Source of the DNA: Saposhnikovia divaricata
Lineage: Eukaryota; Streptophyta; Magnoliopsida; Apiales; Apiaceae
Length of the DNA stretch: 64,000 nt
Direction of reading: 5' to 3'
Assembly (NCBI GenBank): GCA_036435485.1
Contig: CM071601.1
Location: 182,104,439 to 182,168,438, forward strand
Shown here: piece by piece, positions 1-11,169 of the stretch
How positions within the stretch are numbered: the first letter of the stretch is position 1
Layout: each line of letters opens with the position of its first letter
Translations under genes and position numbers: made by a program
The notes under the pieces: model-generated
Database searches by the model: none
Told to the model about the DNA's origin: nothing
The model's input: only the letters and a program-made list of their open reading frames with translations

Positions 1-617
1 TGAAACCTCGAATTTCCTTCCATAAGTTGTTGCCTTCACTCAATCAATTTGCCACCACCACCAACACTAATTTCACACTAAAATGCCTTCAACCATGCAA
101 CCTACACAAATGACACAAAAACATATCAAATGACAACGAAACTCGAGAACTTGCAAATGATTAAAGTCCAAATGGAAGGCAAATAGTGGATATAAAATCC
201 ACTTATCAACTACAAATTAAACAAATATTAAATATTTACATAAATATTTATGATAAATTAATAAATCTATATATTTTCTAATAAAATAACTTTCATATAG
301 AAAATTATTTAAAAGAAGATATGACTTATTAAATCATCACAAATATTCAAAAGTGACTTTAAAATAATCACATTTTCAAGAAAAATAGATTTCTCATAAA
401 TTTCGACTTGTAAAATTTGAGAAAAATATTTTTAGAGAAAATGAATTATTCTAAAATTAAAAGAAGTAAGTAGGAATATATATAGAAGATAATAACAATG
501 ATTTGAAAATTTACAAGCAAGAAGGTAAGTTGATATAATAATTATACAAGTGATTTTAATGATAAATATTAACAAAATAATCACTTATAAATTATTAAAG
601 AGCAAACCTCACATAGT
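1..617. other. AT-rich DNA beyond the end of copia pol
   Basis: This stretch lies downstream of the copia RNase H region on the minus strand. It has no convincing open reading frame. The sequence matching the LTR at 6303-7498 is not found here, so the second LTR of the copia element is either left of the window or deleted. The stretch may be the element's 3' untranslated part or flanking DNA; the two cannot be told apart here. Confidence 0.5.
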
Positions 618-1229
618 TTAATTACTAGGACTATTTAACATACCCAGTTCACCAACAATTCTGGTGAATGTGGATTCGTCAAGAGACTTAGTAAAAATAT
701 CTGTTGTTTGTTCTTCCGTGGGAACAAAATGTAACTCCACGGTACCATTCATGACATGCTCTCTAATAAAATGATACCTGATGTCAATGTGCTTTGTCCT
801 CGTGTGCTGCACAGGATTGTTGGAGATTGTTATGGCACTTGTATTGTCACACAAAATTGGAATATTGTTAAGTACAAAGCCATAATCCCGTAGCTGATTT
901 CTGATCCACAAGATCTGAGCACAACAGCTTCCAGCAGCTATGTATTCAGCTTCAGCCATTGAGTTGGAAACTGTTTGTTGCTTCTTGCTGTACCAGGAGA
1001 CCAACCTACCACCTAGGAATTGACAACTCCCAGAGGTGCTTTTTCTATCTACAACACTTCCTGCATAATCTGAATCTGTATATCCAACAAGGTTAAAACC
1101 AGATTCTTTAGGGTACCAGATACCTAAGTTAGGTGTACCCTTAAGATATCTCAAGATTCGTTTAACAGCAATGAGATGCACATCTCTAGGATCCGCTTGG
1201 AACCTTGCACACAAGCATGTAGCATGCAT
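618..1229 (-). pseudogene. copia RNase H region (SIRE-like), broken
   Basis: This is the C-terminal RNase H part of a Ty1/copia polyprotein, which removes the RNA strand of the RNA-DNA hybrid during reverse transcription. Visible motifs are TDSDYAG near the middle, the DRKSTSG block typical of copia RNase H, and EAEYIAA, which hold acidic catalytic residues. It overlaps the reverse-transcriptase frame at 1186-1229 but is in another frame. The frame change falls just before the MHATCLCARF block, which in relatives runs straight on from the RT region, so a small indel near 1230 has split the polyprotein. The order RT then RNase H at the end of pol fits copia. Confidence 0.88.
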
Positions 1230-1974
1230 AATCAGGTCTACTTACAGTAAGGTAAAGTAATGAGCCTATCATACCTCTGTAACTTGTGATATCTACCTTG
1301 GCAGAATTTTCACAATCTCCAAATTTGACAGCTGTAGATGATGGTGTTCTTGCTGAAGATGAGTCCTCCATTTGATATTTCTTAAGAAGCTCCCTCACAT
1401 ACTTGGATTGACAGATAAAAATTCCATCTGTCCTTTGACTTATTTGCAATCCAAGAAAGAACTTCAGCTCACCCATCATGCTCATTTCAAATTTACCCTG
1501 CATTAACTTAGCAAATTTCTTGCAAAGAAGATCATTAGTAGACCCAAATATTATATCATCCACATAGACTTGGACTAGTAATGTATCATTCTTATGTTTC
1601 TTTGTGAAGAGAGTTTTATCTATGACACCTCTAACAAAACCATTTTCAAGTAAGAATTCAGAGAGAGTGTCAAACCATTTCCTTGGAGCTTGCTTAAGAC
1701 CATAAATTGCCTTGAAGAGAAAGTAGACATAGTCCAAAAATTCTGGATCTTCAAAGCCAGGGGGCTGTTCTACATATACCTCTTCATCAAGCTTACCATT
1801 CAGAAAAGCACTCTTGACATCCATTTGATAAACTTTAAAGTTTGAGAATGCCGCGAATGCCAAGAATATTCTAATGGCCTCAAGTCTAGCCACTGGAGCA
1901 TAGGTCTCATCATAATCAATGCCTTGAGCTTGTGAAAAACCCTTTGCTACCAGTCTTGATTTATTTCTCGTCAC
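1186..1974 (-). pseudogene. copia reverse transcriptase region, broken
   Basis: This is the reverse transcriptase domain of the same copia element. It opens with the conserved block RLVAKGFSQ, contains the QMDVKSAFLNG block and holds the catalytic motif YVDDIIFGS. An in-frame TGA at about 2006-2008 separates it from the protease-integrase part. The codon corresponds to a tryptophan in the usual WVF sequence of relatives, so it looks like a single G-to-A change. A frameshift at the other end separates it from RNase H. The catalytic aspartates are still present, so the decay is fairly recent or has not hit this domain. Confidence 0.9.
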
Positions 1975-2007
1975 TGTGCCATCTTCATCTAATTTGTTTA
2001 TGAATAC

Positions 2008-3891
2008 TCATCTAGTATCAACCACTTTCTTGTCCTTAGGTCTTAGCACCAGCTTCCATACTTCTTGTTGTTTGAATTGATTGAGTTCATCTTGCATAGC
2101 AATCACCCAATCAGGATCAGAAAGAGCTTCCTCAGTTTTCTTAGGTTCCATCTCAGACAGAAACCCTGAATAATTACATTGATTCTGAAAAGCTCTTCTA
2201 GTTTTCACACCAACATCTGGATCACCAATGATTAGCTCCAAGGGATGAGCTCTATTCCAGACAATCTGTCTGGGAAGATTAGATCTTGATGATTCACCTT
2301 GATCTTCATTGTGATGTTGAGTATGACTAGTTGATCCTCCATTATCTCCCCCTGAATTGTTGCCAGGTTGACTAGATGAATGTTCAGGAGTGTCAGGTGT
2401 ATCTCCAATATTATTATTGTTTCCACCACCATTACCCTGATCATCACCATCATCATCATTGTTGTCATTATCATCAGCAACAACATCGGGTGGATTGTCA
2501 CCATCTGAATCTGTCATGTCATCAAAAGATAGCTTTTCAGATGGATCTTCAGTTTGGATACTAGGAAGTTTAGTGTCATCAAATGTTACATTGACACTTT
2601 CGAGCATTTTCTGCTGATCAATCACATACACCCTATAGGCTCTTCTTGTGTAACCAATAAAAATTGCTTCATGTGCTTTGGCCTCGAATTTTCTACCTTG
2701 ATCATCTCCTTCTTTTAACACAAAACATTTAGCTCCAAATACATGAAAGTACTTGAGTGTTGGTTTCTTTTCAGTTAATGCTTCATAGGGGGTTTTCATC
2801 AAGTCTTTATTGATGAGAGTTCGATTCTGGGTATAGCACGCAGTGTTGACAGCTTCAGCCCAAAAGTATAATGGAAGCCTTGACTCACTTAACATAGTAC
2901 GTGCAGCTTCAATCAAGGTTCTATTCTTTCTTTCCACTACCCCATTTTGCTGAGGAGTTCTTGGAGCTGAGTATTGTCTAGTTATACCCTTTTCAGTGCA
3001 GAAATTATTTAGAACTGCATTCTTGAATTCAGTTCCATTATCTGATCTTATAGCTCTCACTGGATGCTTTGAGTCCAACTCAATCAGCTTGATGTGATCA
3101 ATCTCTAGTTGTGGAGTCTCATCTTTGGAATTTAGAAATAAGACCCATGTGTACTTTGAAAAGTCATCAACAATCACAAGAGTATATCTTTTCTTAGACA
3201 TTGACACCACATTAACTGGACCAAACAGATCCATATGTAGAAGTTGTAAAGGTTCAGTTATTGAAGATATGTCAGTGCTCCTGTGAGTTGCCCTTTTTAA
3301 CTTGCCTTTTTGACAGGCATCACATAGACCTTCCTGGGTGAATTCCATTGGAGGCAACCCTCTCACCATTTCTCTCCTAACTAGAGAATTCATTGTTTTG
3401 AAGTTTAGGTGAGAAAGTTTCTTGTGCCATAGCCAACTTTCATCAGAAGATGCTTTAGAGTAGAAACAGTTGATTTCTTCAGAGCTTCCAGTGTTCATAT
3501 TGGCCACGTACAAATTTCCTTTTCTAACTCCCAGAAGAGATGGTTGTTCATATCTTTTGTGTGTGACCAGATAATTCTTCTTGTTAAAGTAGACTTCAAA
3601 TCCCTTATCACAGAATTGACTGACACTGAGCAAATTATGCTCCAGTCCTTTTACAAAAGATACTTCATCAATGATAACATTTCCTGCTTCAAGTCTGCCA
3701 TATCCATCAGTTCTACCTTTGCTGTTATCTCCAAAGGTAACTACTGGGCCAGCTTTCTCCACCACATTTGTCAACAGGGTTCTATCTCCAGTCATATGCC
3801 TTGAACATCCACTGTCCAAGATCCAGGTTACACGATCAACCTGCTTAACACCCTGCAATGACAAATGGATTAAACCTTCTTCGGAACCCAA
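2008..3891 (-). pseudogene. copia protease and integrase region
   Basis: This 627-residue stretch holds the aspartic protease and integrase of the copia element. The protease active site is WILDSGCSRHMTGD near residue 25. A zinc-binding HHCC region follows (HKKLSHLN to CDACQKGK, about residues 155-200). The integrase core comes next: LHMDLFGP gives the first Asp, SDNGTEF the second and PQQNGVVERKNRT the Glu. An Asp/Asn/Gly-rich linker (about residues 455-545) joins integrase to RT, as in SIRE-type elements. Reading is open throughout the stretch, but it is cut from RT by a stop codon and from the gag side by a frame change, so the whole polyprotein is not translatable. Confidence 0.92.
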
Positions 3892-4838
3892 ATTTGATTG
3901 GGTCCAGAATACTTAAAGAATTGGCCTTTGTCAGGCAAAACAACATTTTTAACCTTAACACCAATTTCACCATTAAGCAATAAGCTTTTAACCCTATAAA
4001 CAGATTTGAAAATCTTTTGTTTTATCTTGGGTATCCATGTTTCTTTAGAAACAATAACATTTGTTTCATTGACTGGACATTTGACCTTGTAAGCAGCCTT
4101 AACAAAGGTTTGTTTAGGGTTTGGTGCAAATGTCTCTCTCCTGACTTGAGGAGGTCTAGCAGTCTTTGATCTAACATTTTTATTCTTATTCATATGTTGT
4201 CGAGGAGCAGTCTTACCAACACATGCTTGATTACCATTAAAGTAAGCAGACATCACATTAAAAGCACAAGACATACAATTGACAACACCACATGCTTTAT
4301 GAGAAGAATCAATGATAGGCATGTTATGCATGTTAGACATGTTATTGTTCTTTATCACCTTGTTACCACTTGATCCAGTTTTAGATGAACTATTTGACTC
4401 AATAACCTTAACCGGTTCCTTAACAGATTTAACATTATCAAGGACTATGCCATTAGCACTGTCCTCATTTCTCATTTCTTCCTGGATAACAAAAGAAAGC
4501 ATATTTGGTGGTTCAACAATAGACTTTCTGAATAGAGGTTCTTTAACATTCTTGAGCACATGTGGTATACCCCTTTCCTTAGCACTAACAAGGTTAGGAG
4601 TATTTATGCCCAAGGATCCAACAGCCTCGTTGTAGCCATACCCTATTCCTACAGTTCGTTCTACAGCTTGTTTATTGAAGAGCTCTTTAGAAACTTTAAC
4701 CGAGTTAAAGCAAGCCCTAACATGTGTTTCAAGTTCATTAATCCTAGTAAGTTGTTTGGACAAAACTTCCACTAAAGACTTATCCCTTTTAATAAGTAGT
4801 GTCATTTGCTCTTGTTGCTGTTCTTGATTAACATGCAC
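3870..4838 (-). pseudogene. copia gag C-terminal part (SIRE-like)
   Basis: This 322-residue stretch lies between the gag zinc knuckle and the protease. The first 50 residues are rich in Glu, Gln and Leu and could form a coiled coil. The middle has paired Cys residues (CGVVNCMSC), and the end is basic. It ends with YSGPNQIWVPKK, the block that in relatives runs into the protease; here the frame changes within about 20 bases. Upstream, 4839-5115 continues the same region with in-frame stops (about 4906 and 5116) and a frame change in a run of A near 4840. Assignment to gag rests on position and on resemblance to SIRE elements. Confidence 0.7.
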
Positions 4839-5115
4839 CTTTTTTCAGCTCTAACACTTCATTTTCAAGATTAGTGTTTAAAAGAACTAATCTAGCAATT
4901 TCATTCTATGCATTAACCAAGGAATCACCTAATTGATGAACCAAGTCAGAGTCAGTAAATTTTACCTGAGAATTAGAAATAGTAGATGAATCAGCATTTG
5001 CCACCATAGCAAGATTTCCATATTCTTCATCTTCACTATCTGTGTCATCCCAGCTTTTACCAGCAGCAACATAGGCTTTTGCGGGCTTTTTCTTTTCAGG
5101 AGCAAAATCTCTTCT

Positions 5116-5418
5116 CTAGGCTTGTTTGGGTTTCAGACACTCAGTGGCAAAATGTCCAAGTTCATTGCAATTATAACAACGAATTTTACTTATATCAATA
5201 GTCCCAGTTTTATAGCCACCTCTGCTACTGGAGGATGAAGAACCTCCTCTCTGGAATTTGTTATTAGACTTGAACTTGAACTTTGGATTTCTTCTGAATC
5301 TAAAGTTACCAAATTGCCTCACCATTAGTGCCATGGATTCATCCTCCAATTGATCCAATTCTTCTAATAAGTAAAACTCACTTCCTTCCTGAGTAGCTGG
5401 TGTCTGACCCTGTTCCAC
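5116..5418 (-). pseudogene. copia gag zinc knuckle segment
   Basis: This segment contains a CCHC zinc knuckle, CYNCNELGHFATEC, preceded by Ser-Arg-Gly-rich sequence. This is the nucleocapsid part of gag that binds element RNA. It is in the same frame as the N-terminal gag stretch (5425-6204) but separated from it by one in-frame TAG at 5425-5427. It ends in another in-frame stop right after the knuckle; sequence beyond that stop still reads as the acidic gag region seen in relatives. The two stops are best read as inactivating mutations. Confidence 0.85.
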
Positions 5419-5424
5419 TTCAGT

Positions 5425-6204
5425 CTACTCCTTATCTGAATTGCAAGGTCGAACAACCTTGGCTTCCACTTCCTTTGGAGACTCAACCACTAAAGCTGTA
5501 GATGTATTTGCAACTCTACCTTTACCATAAATTTCTTTCTGTTGAGCTTGTTCTAGTTCATAAGTTTTCATAACACCAAAGAGTCTTTCAAGAGAGGTTT
5601 CATTCAGATCTTTGGATTCTCTAATGGCAGTGATTCTATGTTCCAGGTGAGTAGGCATGGTCAGTAAAAACTTTCGATTGATCTCCTTCTGTGTATAGTG
5701 CTTACCATGGATTAACAAGTTGTTGATTATTTTATTATGCCTTTCAAACACTTCTTGAATGCCTTCATTAGGACCAGATCTAAAGTGTTCGTATTCAGAG
5801 GTTAGGATCTCAAGTCTGTTCTCTCTGACTTCATCCGTTCCTTTATTAATGGTCTCAATAGTTTCCCACATGTGTTGAGCAGTTTTACAATTCATCACAT
5901 GGCTATACATCACAGCATCCACGGAATCTATTAGGATGAGTCTTAAGTTCTTATCCAGTCTAGCATCCTCCTTGTCATCAGGGGTATACAAAGGAGGGTC
6001 TTTTTCATAGACTCTACCAGGAGTTACAACCACATTATTAACAACAACTTCTGCTTCATAGACCATAGGAATTTTAGGTCCTTTTTTCAACACACCCAAA
6101 TATTTGGAATTTTTAACATCTAGAAACAACTCCATTTTATTTTTCCACATATCATAATTATCTTTGTCAAAGATAAGTATCTTAACAATGGCTTTAGAAG
6201 TCAT
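5425..6204 (-). pseudogene. copia gag N-terminal domain
   Basis: This is the 259-residue N-terminal part of copia gag. It opens near the LTR side with an ATG at 6204 and contains the DNYDMWKNKMELFL block, the UBN2/gag-polypeptide type of fold that builds the virus-like particle. It ends at an in-frame TAG, after which the same frame continues into the zinc knuckle. The start lies about 85 bases downstream of the primer-binding site, a normal leader for a copia element. Confidence 0.85.
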
Positions 6205-6288
6205 GATGAATTTTTAAGTGAGTTAAAAATTCGAGCTTAATTTTTAATTGAGCAAGGATAGGATCTTGATTTGTATGTCAATTAAACG

Positions 6289-6300
6289 GCTCTGATACCA
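6289..6300 (-). promoter_or_regulatory. primer-binding site, initiator Met tRNA type
   Basis: Read on the minus strand this is TGGTATCAGAGC, the standard plant primer-binding site complementary to the 3' end of initiator methionine tRNA. It sits 2 bases inside the LTR edge at 6303 and fixes both the orientation and the LTR border. Confidence 0.93.
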
Positions 6301-6302
6301 AT

Positions 6303-7498
6303 TGTTAGGTCCGATAAGATTGTAGAAGGGGGGGGTTAAATACAATCTATACCATTTTATCGAAATTTATCCTTTGAATAAATTTTGAGTTAGACAAATT
6401 TGTGCGGAATAAATTGAAACAAATTTCAAGTTGAATATAACAATATATTAACTTGATGGGTGTTACAATTTCAGTACAGATTAATTATCAAGTTGATAAA
6501 AACTAATTAGAAAATTCGACATGAACTTTTCTAATTTAGTTAATAAAAATCAAGATAAGAACTAGGAAACTTAATTCGCTAGTAGTACAAGAATCACAAA
6601 TAAACAAGTTCCACCGGATAAGATATTGCAACAGAGATGAACTTGATTTTCTGTGAATTAACTTAGTAGCTCTTGTGTTCTTGAAAATGAGAGAGAGAAG
6701 ACTGCTGTGTTTGATGTTATGTTCGTGTGTATCACTTCTGTAAGCCGCTGTCTCTTTTATAGCCCAAGTAGTCGATAGTCATAATGCTGTTAAATATTAC
6801 TCTCCATCACAGCCTTTTATGACAATCGGTATGACTCTCCAATCTTTATGACTGTCTCTTGAACTGTTTATGACAATCCATTTGATCCATTATGACTCTC
6901 TCCACCACAGCTGATTATGACTCTCCTCTGTTCTATTATAACTTTCGGTATGACTATCCAATAATCATATTATAACAAATTTCAGACTTAGCATTTTTAA
7001 TTTGAATATCTTTTATATAATAATTTTTATTTAATTAAAGTAATAATTGTTTTAATAAATAAATTAATTCTTATAGAATTAACTTATCAATTAAAATAAT
7101 TACCTTATTTTAATTAATTAAAAAAGAATTATCATAAATCCTTCACTAGTCAAATCTTTACTGTGTACCACTGAAAACTAACCAAGAACTTCCACTGAAT
7201 ATTTGTTGACGCTCGATGCACGGTCTGGTTCATGAACGACTAACTCCAGTTTCAATTCTTCATTATAACTTTAAGTTGTGGTCTATTTCTTCTCTCAACT
7301 TTCTTCAAATGTCCTGTACTGATATTGTTTCTTGTCACTTGTAGAAATCTCTGTCCTCTAAAACTTAATCCATCACTTTGAATGACACACTGAGGCTTGA
7401 ACAGTAAACTGAACTTCTTCCTGTGTAAAACATCAAAACTATAGATTGACTTTTGATTTTTCTTCTGACAGATAACATCTTCTGAGATTCCTGTGACA
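6303..7498 (-). repeat. 5' LTR of the copia element
   Basis: The LTR reads TG to CA on both strands: on the plus strand it opens TGTTAGG and closes CTGTGACA. It is about 1,196 bp, a usual size for SIRE-like copia elements. It contains a TATA box on the minus strand (6752-6762). The right border is inferred from the TG/CA ends, because the partner LTR is outside the window and the TSD cannot be tested. Confidence 0.78.
6752..6762 (-). promoter_or_regulatory. TATA box of copia LTR
   Basis: On the minus strand this reads CTATAAAAGAG, a good plant TATA box. It lies inside the LTR, about 740 bp from its inferred 5' edge and about 450 bp from its 3' edge, which is right for the border of U3 and R. 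Transcription would run leftward through gag and pol. Confidence 0.6.
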
Positions 7499-8082
7499 GA
7501 TAATATTATTTACTTATTACAATCTAGTCTAAGTTGAGTTGAATCCTCGAACTACAAATAATCTATGTCATATGCCTTTCATATTCTACTCCTAATTTTA
7601 CTCCTAAATATTCTACTTGTAATTCTAAACTAAAACTATAATTCTATAGAATAACTAAAAAATAGGAATCATAAAACGAATACAATTCTGAATATTATTT
7701 GACTTAAAAATAAGAATTATAAAAGGAATAATGTTATTTATATCTAAAAAATAGGAATCTTAAAAGGAATATAATTTTGACTAAAAAATTGGATTTATAA
7801 AAGAAATATAATGAAATTATCGAGAGGGCTCAAACGAAGTTGCTCAAGGTCCACCGGAGGTTGTGGTGGTAGCTGATGGTTTTGGACAGGAGAATACACC
7901 AAATTAGAGTAATACTCAACATAACTGTCGAATGTTATTCCACAGTTTCCTAGCATTAATGGGCATGTACATAATGTGAGTTCTTATGTATGCCTTCTTT
8001 TAAGAGCGCAAAATGATTATTTTCACTGTTGTCACTTTAAAACGGAGTTCCACAAAATGCAAACCATATAGTGGATCGGAGG
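7499..8082. repeat. AT-rich spacer with short degenerate repeats
   Basis: No gene is visible. At about 7590-7805 a short unit, roughly AAAAATAGGAATC followed by TAAAAGGAATAT, recurs about four times with changes. The last 280 bases are ordinary sequence and end at the target site of the neighbouring solo LTR. Confidence 0.5.
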
Positions 8083-8087
8083 AATGT

Positions 8088-9493
8088 TGATAGAGTGTAT
8101 TTTATATATACTTTATAGGATTTTGTTCCCACATTTACGGTGCTTTTGCGAATAATCGTGTGGATTTAATGAGTTTTTGATGAGTTTGTTGCAGGGAATA
8201 AGCAATTGCCGAGTTGAAAAGAAATTGAGTAGTATTCAATGATTTTATGGTATTTTTAACTCGAAGGAATGATTTTATGAAGTTGCAAGAGGAATTGTGG
8301 AGTTTTAGATCGTTTCTAAGTATTTTGGTTGCAAAAAAAGTGATGTTCAGAATGATCTAGGCGCTGCAGCGCAAGAATTGGCGCAGCAGTGCGAGGTTGC
8401 TGCTGTTGAACATATTGCAGAAGGCGCAGCAGCGTGACATGAAGCGCAGCAGCGCGATGGGCAGATTGTAGAAGGCGCAGCAGCGCCATACGTCGCGCAG
8501 CAGCGCCCGAGCGCGCCTGAATTTTTTTTAATTGCAGAATTTTTAGCCCCTTTTTCCTACTTGTAATATAATTCTTATTTCCTGTTGGGTTTTTTTTAAT
8601 TAAGGCAAGTACTTATACTTGTAGCACTATAAAAACACATCTAGGGTGTTATTTCAGGGATCGAAAAATTATTATACACTTGATAACTTTGTAAACATCT
8701 TTTGGAGATTTGTGGGAGCACTTTTATTTTTCTTTGAAGATTAAAGGTTTGGTTCTATGTTTTCAATTATGTTTTCAATTTATAATCCTTGTTTTGTTAA
8801 TTCAATTATGGGTGAGTAGATAACTAATCTAGGGTTAAGTAAAACCCTAGTTATGATTGATGTGTGAATCTCCCAATTCCCCCAAATTGATTGTTTAATT
8901 GCTCTTGCTTATTGAGTTGTTTTAATTAGCAATTACAAATCAGACGTGATTGTGTGTATTGTTTGAACCAATATCTATTTATCAACGAGAGTTGGATTTA
9001 GATGGTTGTGATTTATCCAATAAGAACATGAAATTCTCCATGAGAATAGGTAGAATGGATTGTTAGGAAATTAGGATGCTATGTTTAATGTCTCTAAATT
9101 GCATGATACCATGAGAATAGGTTTGATTGTATTTTAAAAGAAGCCATTAATACTCGAGAGAGATTATTGGTATTTATAGGGCGCATCTTTCCTGTTGAGT
9201 AGTATACGATTAATTGGGGAGGGAATTCACGATTGCATTAATTCATGCTAGTGGGGATACTTAATTCTGGATGTTTTTAAGATCTGATTAATATAAACAC
9301 GATTCTCTTTAGTATAAAATTAGTTTAAATAAATCCTCAAACTTTATTGTGTTACTTGCTTAGCTAAATTAAATCGAGAACAACTGGTGATTGACACGTT
9401 TGTCTCTGTGGGATCGACACTGACTTACCCTACTACATAGTTAGAAGGATTTGTTAGATATTATTATTTGATAGGCACGCGACGGCCTTGTCA
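8088..9493 (+). mobile_element. solo LTR of a gypsy-like element
   Basis: This 1,406-bp block opens TGATAG, closes TTGTCA and is flanked by identical 5-bp copies of AATGT (8083-8087 and 9494-9498), the mark of an integrated LTR. No gag or pol lies inside, so it is read as a solo LTR left by LTR-LTR recombination. The last 120 bp, with TCTCTGTGGGATCGACAC, resemble the end of Athila/Tat-type gypsy LTRs, but the family is not certain. The orientation is taken from that resemblance. Confidence 0.72.
8360..8515. repeat. GCGCAGCAGCGC-type repeat island
   Basis: A GC-rich island inside an AT-rich LTR. The short word GCGCAGCAGCGC and variants (GCGCTGCAGCGC, GCGCAGCAGTGC, GCGCAGCAGCGT) recur about seven times at intervals of 20-30 bp. 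Many copies are near-palindromic. See findings. Confidence 0.75.
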
Positions 9494-9609
9494 AATGTTA
9501 AGTTACAAAGGTGTTATGAGAGATTTTAAATTATTAAAAGTTATTAAATTAACGGGTAGTAGAAATATCAGTTATAACATAATTTGAATTTATGAGTAAT
9601 CGAGGAAAA

Positions 9610-10348
9610 TTAACTTTCTAACCTTCCATCACTGAGCTTAAACTTAAATTGCGGCCTATCACCATATTTAGTCTTCTTCATCTGAAATCCCTCAAACTCT
9701 TCAAGAACTCCTATAACATCTGTAAATTAAAACAATTACAATATATTGGACGAATATAAATAAAATTAAAGTATTACTTAAAATATATATTCAAGTATAC
9801 CATATGCAAATTCTGGTTCTCCATCTTTATAAGTAGGCTCATCAGGACACGTCTCTATTGCAAATGACTATAAATCTTTCAACTCTACAAATTCGAACTT
9901 GTTCATCACCAAAAATGGATTATTTTCTTATACATGAACCACCTCTGTTGCATTTGTAAAAGAAATAGCCATTTTGATGATACTGGTCACAGTTTTCCAA
10001 ATGCGCTCTTCACATTGAAGTTAGTGATAATATAAATTTCTCCCTTCTCTAGTTTTTTCTTTGGATCTTTCCAGATGTCCACATATACAAATGCTTGAAT
10101 ACGATAACCCTGGAAGACAACATATATGTCGAATAAATAAAAATTAAAAATCAGTAAAAAGTTTACATAAAAAAAGAATATATAACGCATCAGATATATA
10201 CATCTATATCTACCAACAAACAATTCTGTCCTCGGAAAACTCTTTCAGCATTCATTACTGGCCACATTCTTGTCACTCTAACTTTAATTTTCCAAGAAGT
10301 TTTTGAGGCATTCAAGCTTTGTAATTTTTTACAATGTTCCTCTGTCAT
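9610..10348 (-). pseudogene. RPA1-like (DUF223, OB-fold) gene, broken
   Basis: This is a minus-strand remnant of a plant replication protein A-like gene. Exon 1 (10202-10348) reads from ATG and contains WKIKVRVTRMWP and FRGQNCLLVDID, the usual opening of the DUF223 OB-fold. A GT-AG intron (10110-10201) follows; exon 2 starts at 10109 with GYRIQAFVYVDIW and runs to NVKSAFGK. After that come an in-frame stop, a frame change and further stops, although the matching reading still shows FTNATEVVHV and FEFVELKDL. A last piece at 9610-9715 reads like DVIGVLEEFEGFQ and QFKFKLSDG. RPA-like genes of this kind are common in plant genomes, partly because Helitrons carry them. No Helitron ends were recognised, so the source is unknown. 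Confidence 0.72.
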
Positions 10349-10999
10349 TTTTTGGTTAAGACGAATGAATAAATGATGGTAAAACTATCAATATATACAT
10401 GTAACTTAGGCAGTGATATAGTACATAATTTGAGCATACAATTAGGGCATTTTGTTTCTAATCTTAACGTAGATAAATGATTAAAGAATCAATTAATTGA
10501 TTTGATGACATCTAAATCCCATAATTATAATTTTAATGATTAGACCAATTATGTGTCAAGATTTGGTTGTGTATTGTATGTATATATGTATATATATATA
10601 TATATATATATTAATATATTTATATTTATATGTATGTATGTATGTATGTATTGGACCCGCTTTATGCAACTACGGGTCACCAGTAATATGCTGAGTTTTC
10701 AAACAAATTACGAGATGGATACTAATAATTTGAGTTTTATGTTGTTGCTTTTAATAACTTTTTGTAAAATGAAATTATTTATGCAAACATTTTACCAAGG
10801 AAAATTCCCAAAAAGTAAAATAAAACTGGTGTTTGGTGTTTTTTTTTATTGTTTTTATAATTATGCTCTCAAAAACAAAAATGTTAAATTTTTTTTTTTT
10901 TTAAATGATGTTGTGTCAGCAGTTTTTTTTTAAAAAAAAATTATTAATGGATAGATGGTAGAAGTGAAGGCGTCCCTGGCGGGACCCTTAGATTAAACG

Positions 11000-11050
<51 letters not shown>

Positions 11051-11092
11051 TGTGTAATAAATTCTCATTTTAAGAAAGTTCTCATATGATCA

Positions 11093-11128
<36 letters not shown>

Positions 11129-11169
11129 CCAACGGTAGGCCTTCATGTGCTGCGCCCGACAAGAATTCC
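10349..11169. repeat. AT-rich spacer with TA and TATG microsatellites
   Basis: No gene is supported. The stretch has a TA run at about 10584-10612, TATG repeats at about 10630-10652, a TA run of about 45 bp at 11003-11047 and another of about 34 bp at 11093-11126. Poly-T and poly-A runs occur near 10890 and 10930. The last TA run stops about 45 bp before the chloroplast-derived block. Confidence 0.85.

Noticed and set aside
2232..2564. Small open frames overlapping the copia pol region on both strands
   Set aside because: They are out-of-frame shadows of the Asp/Asn-rich linker between integrase and RT.
10553..10933. 126-residue frame rich in Tyr, Ile and Met
   Set aside because: It runs through TA and TATG microsatellites and poly-T; composition explains it.
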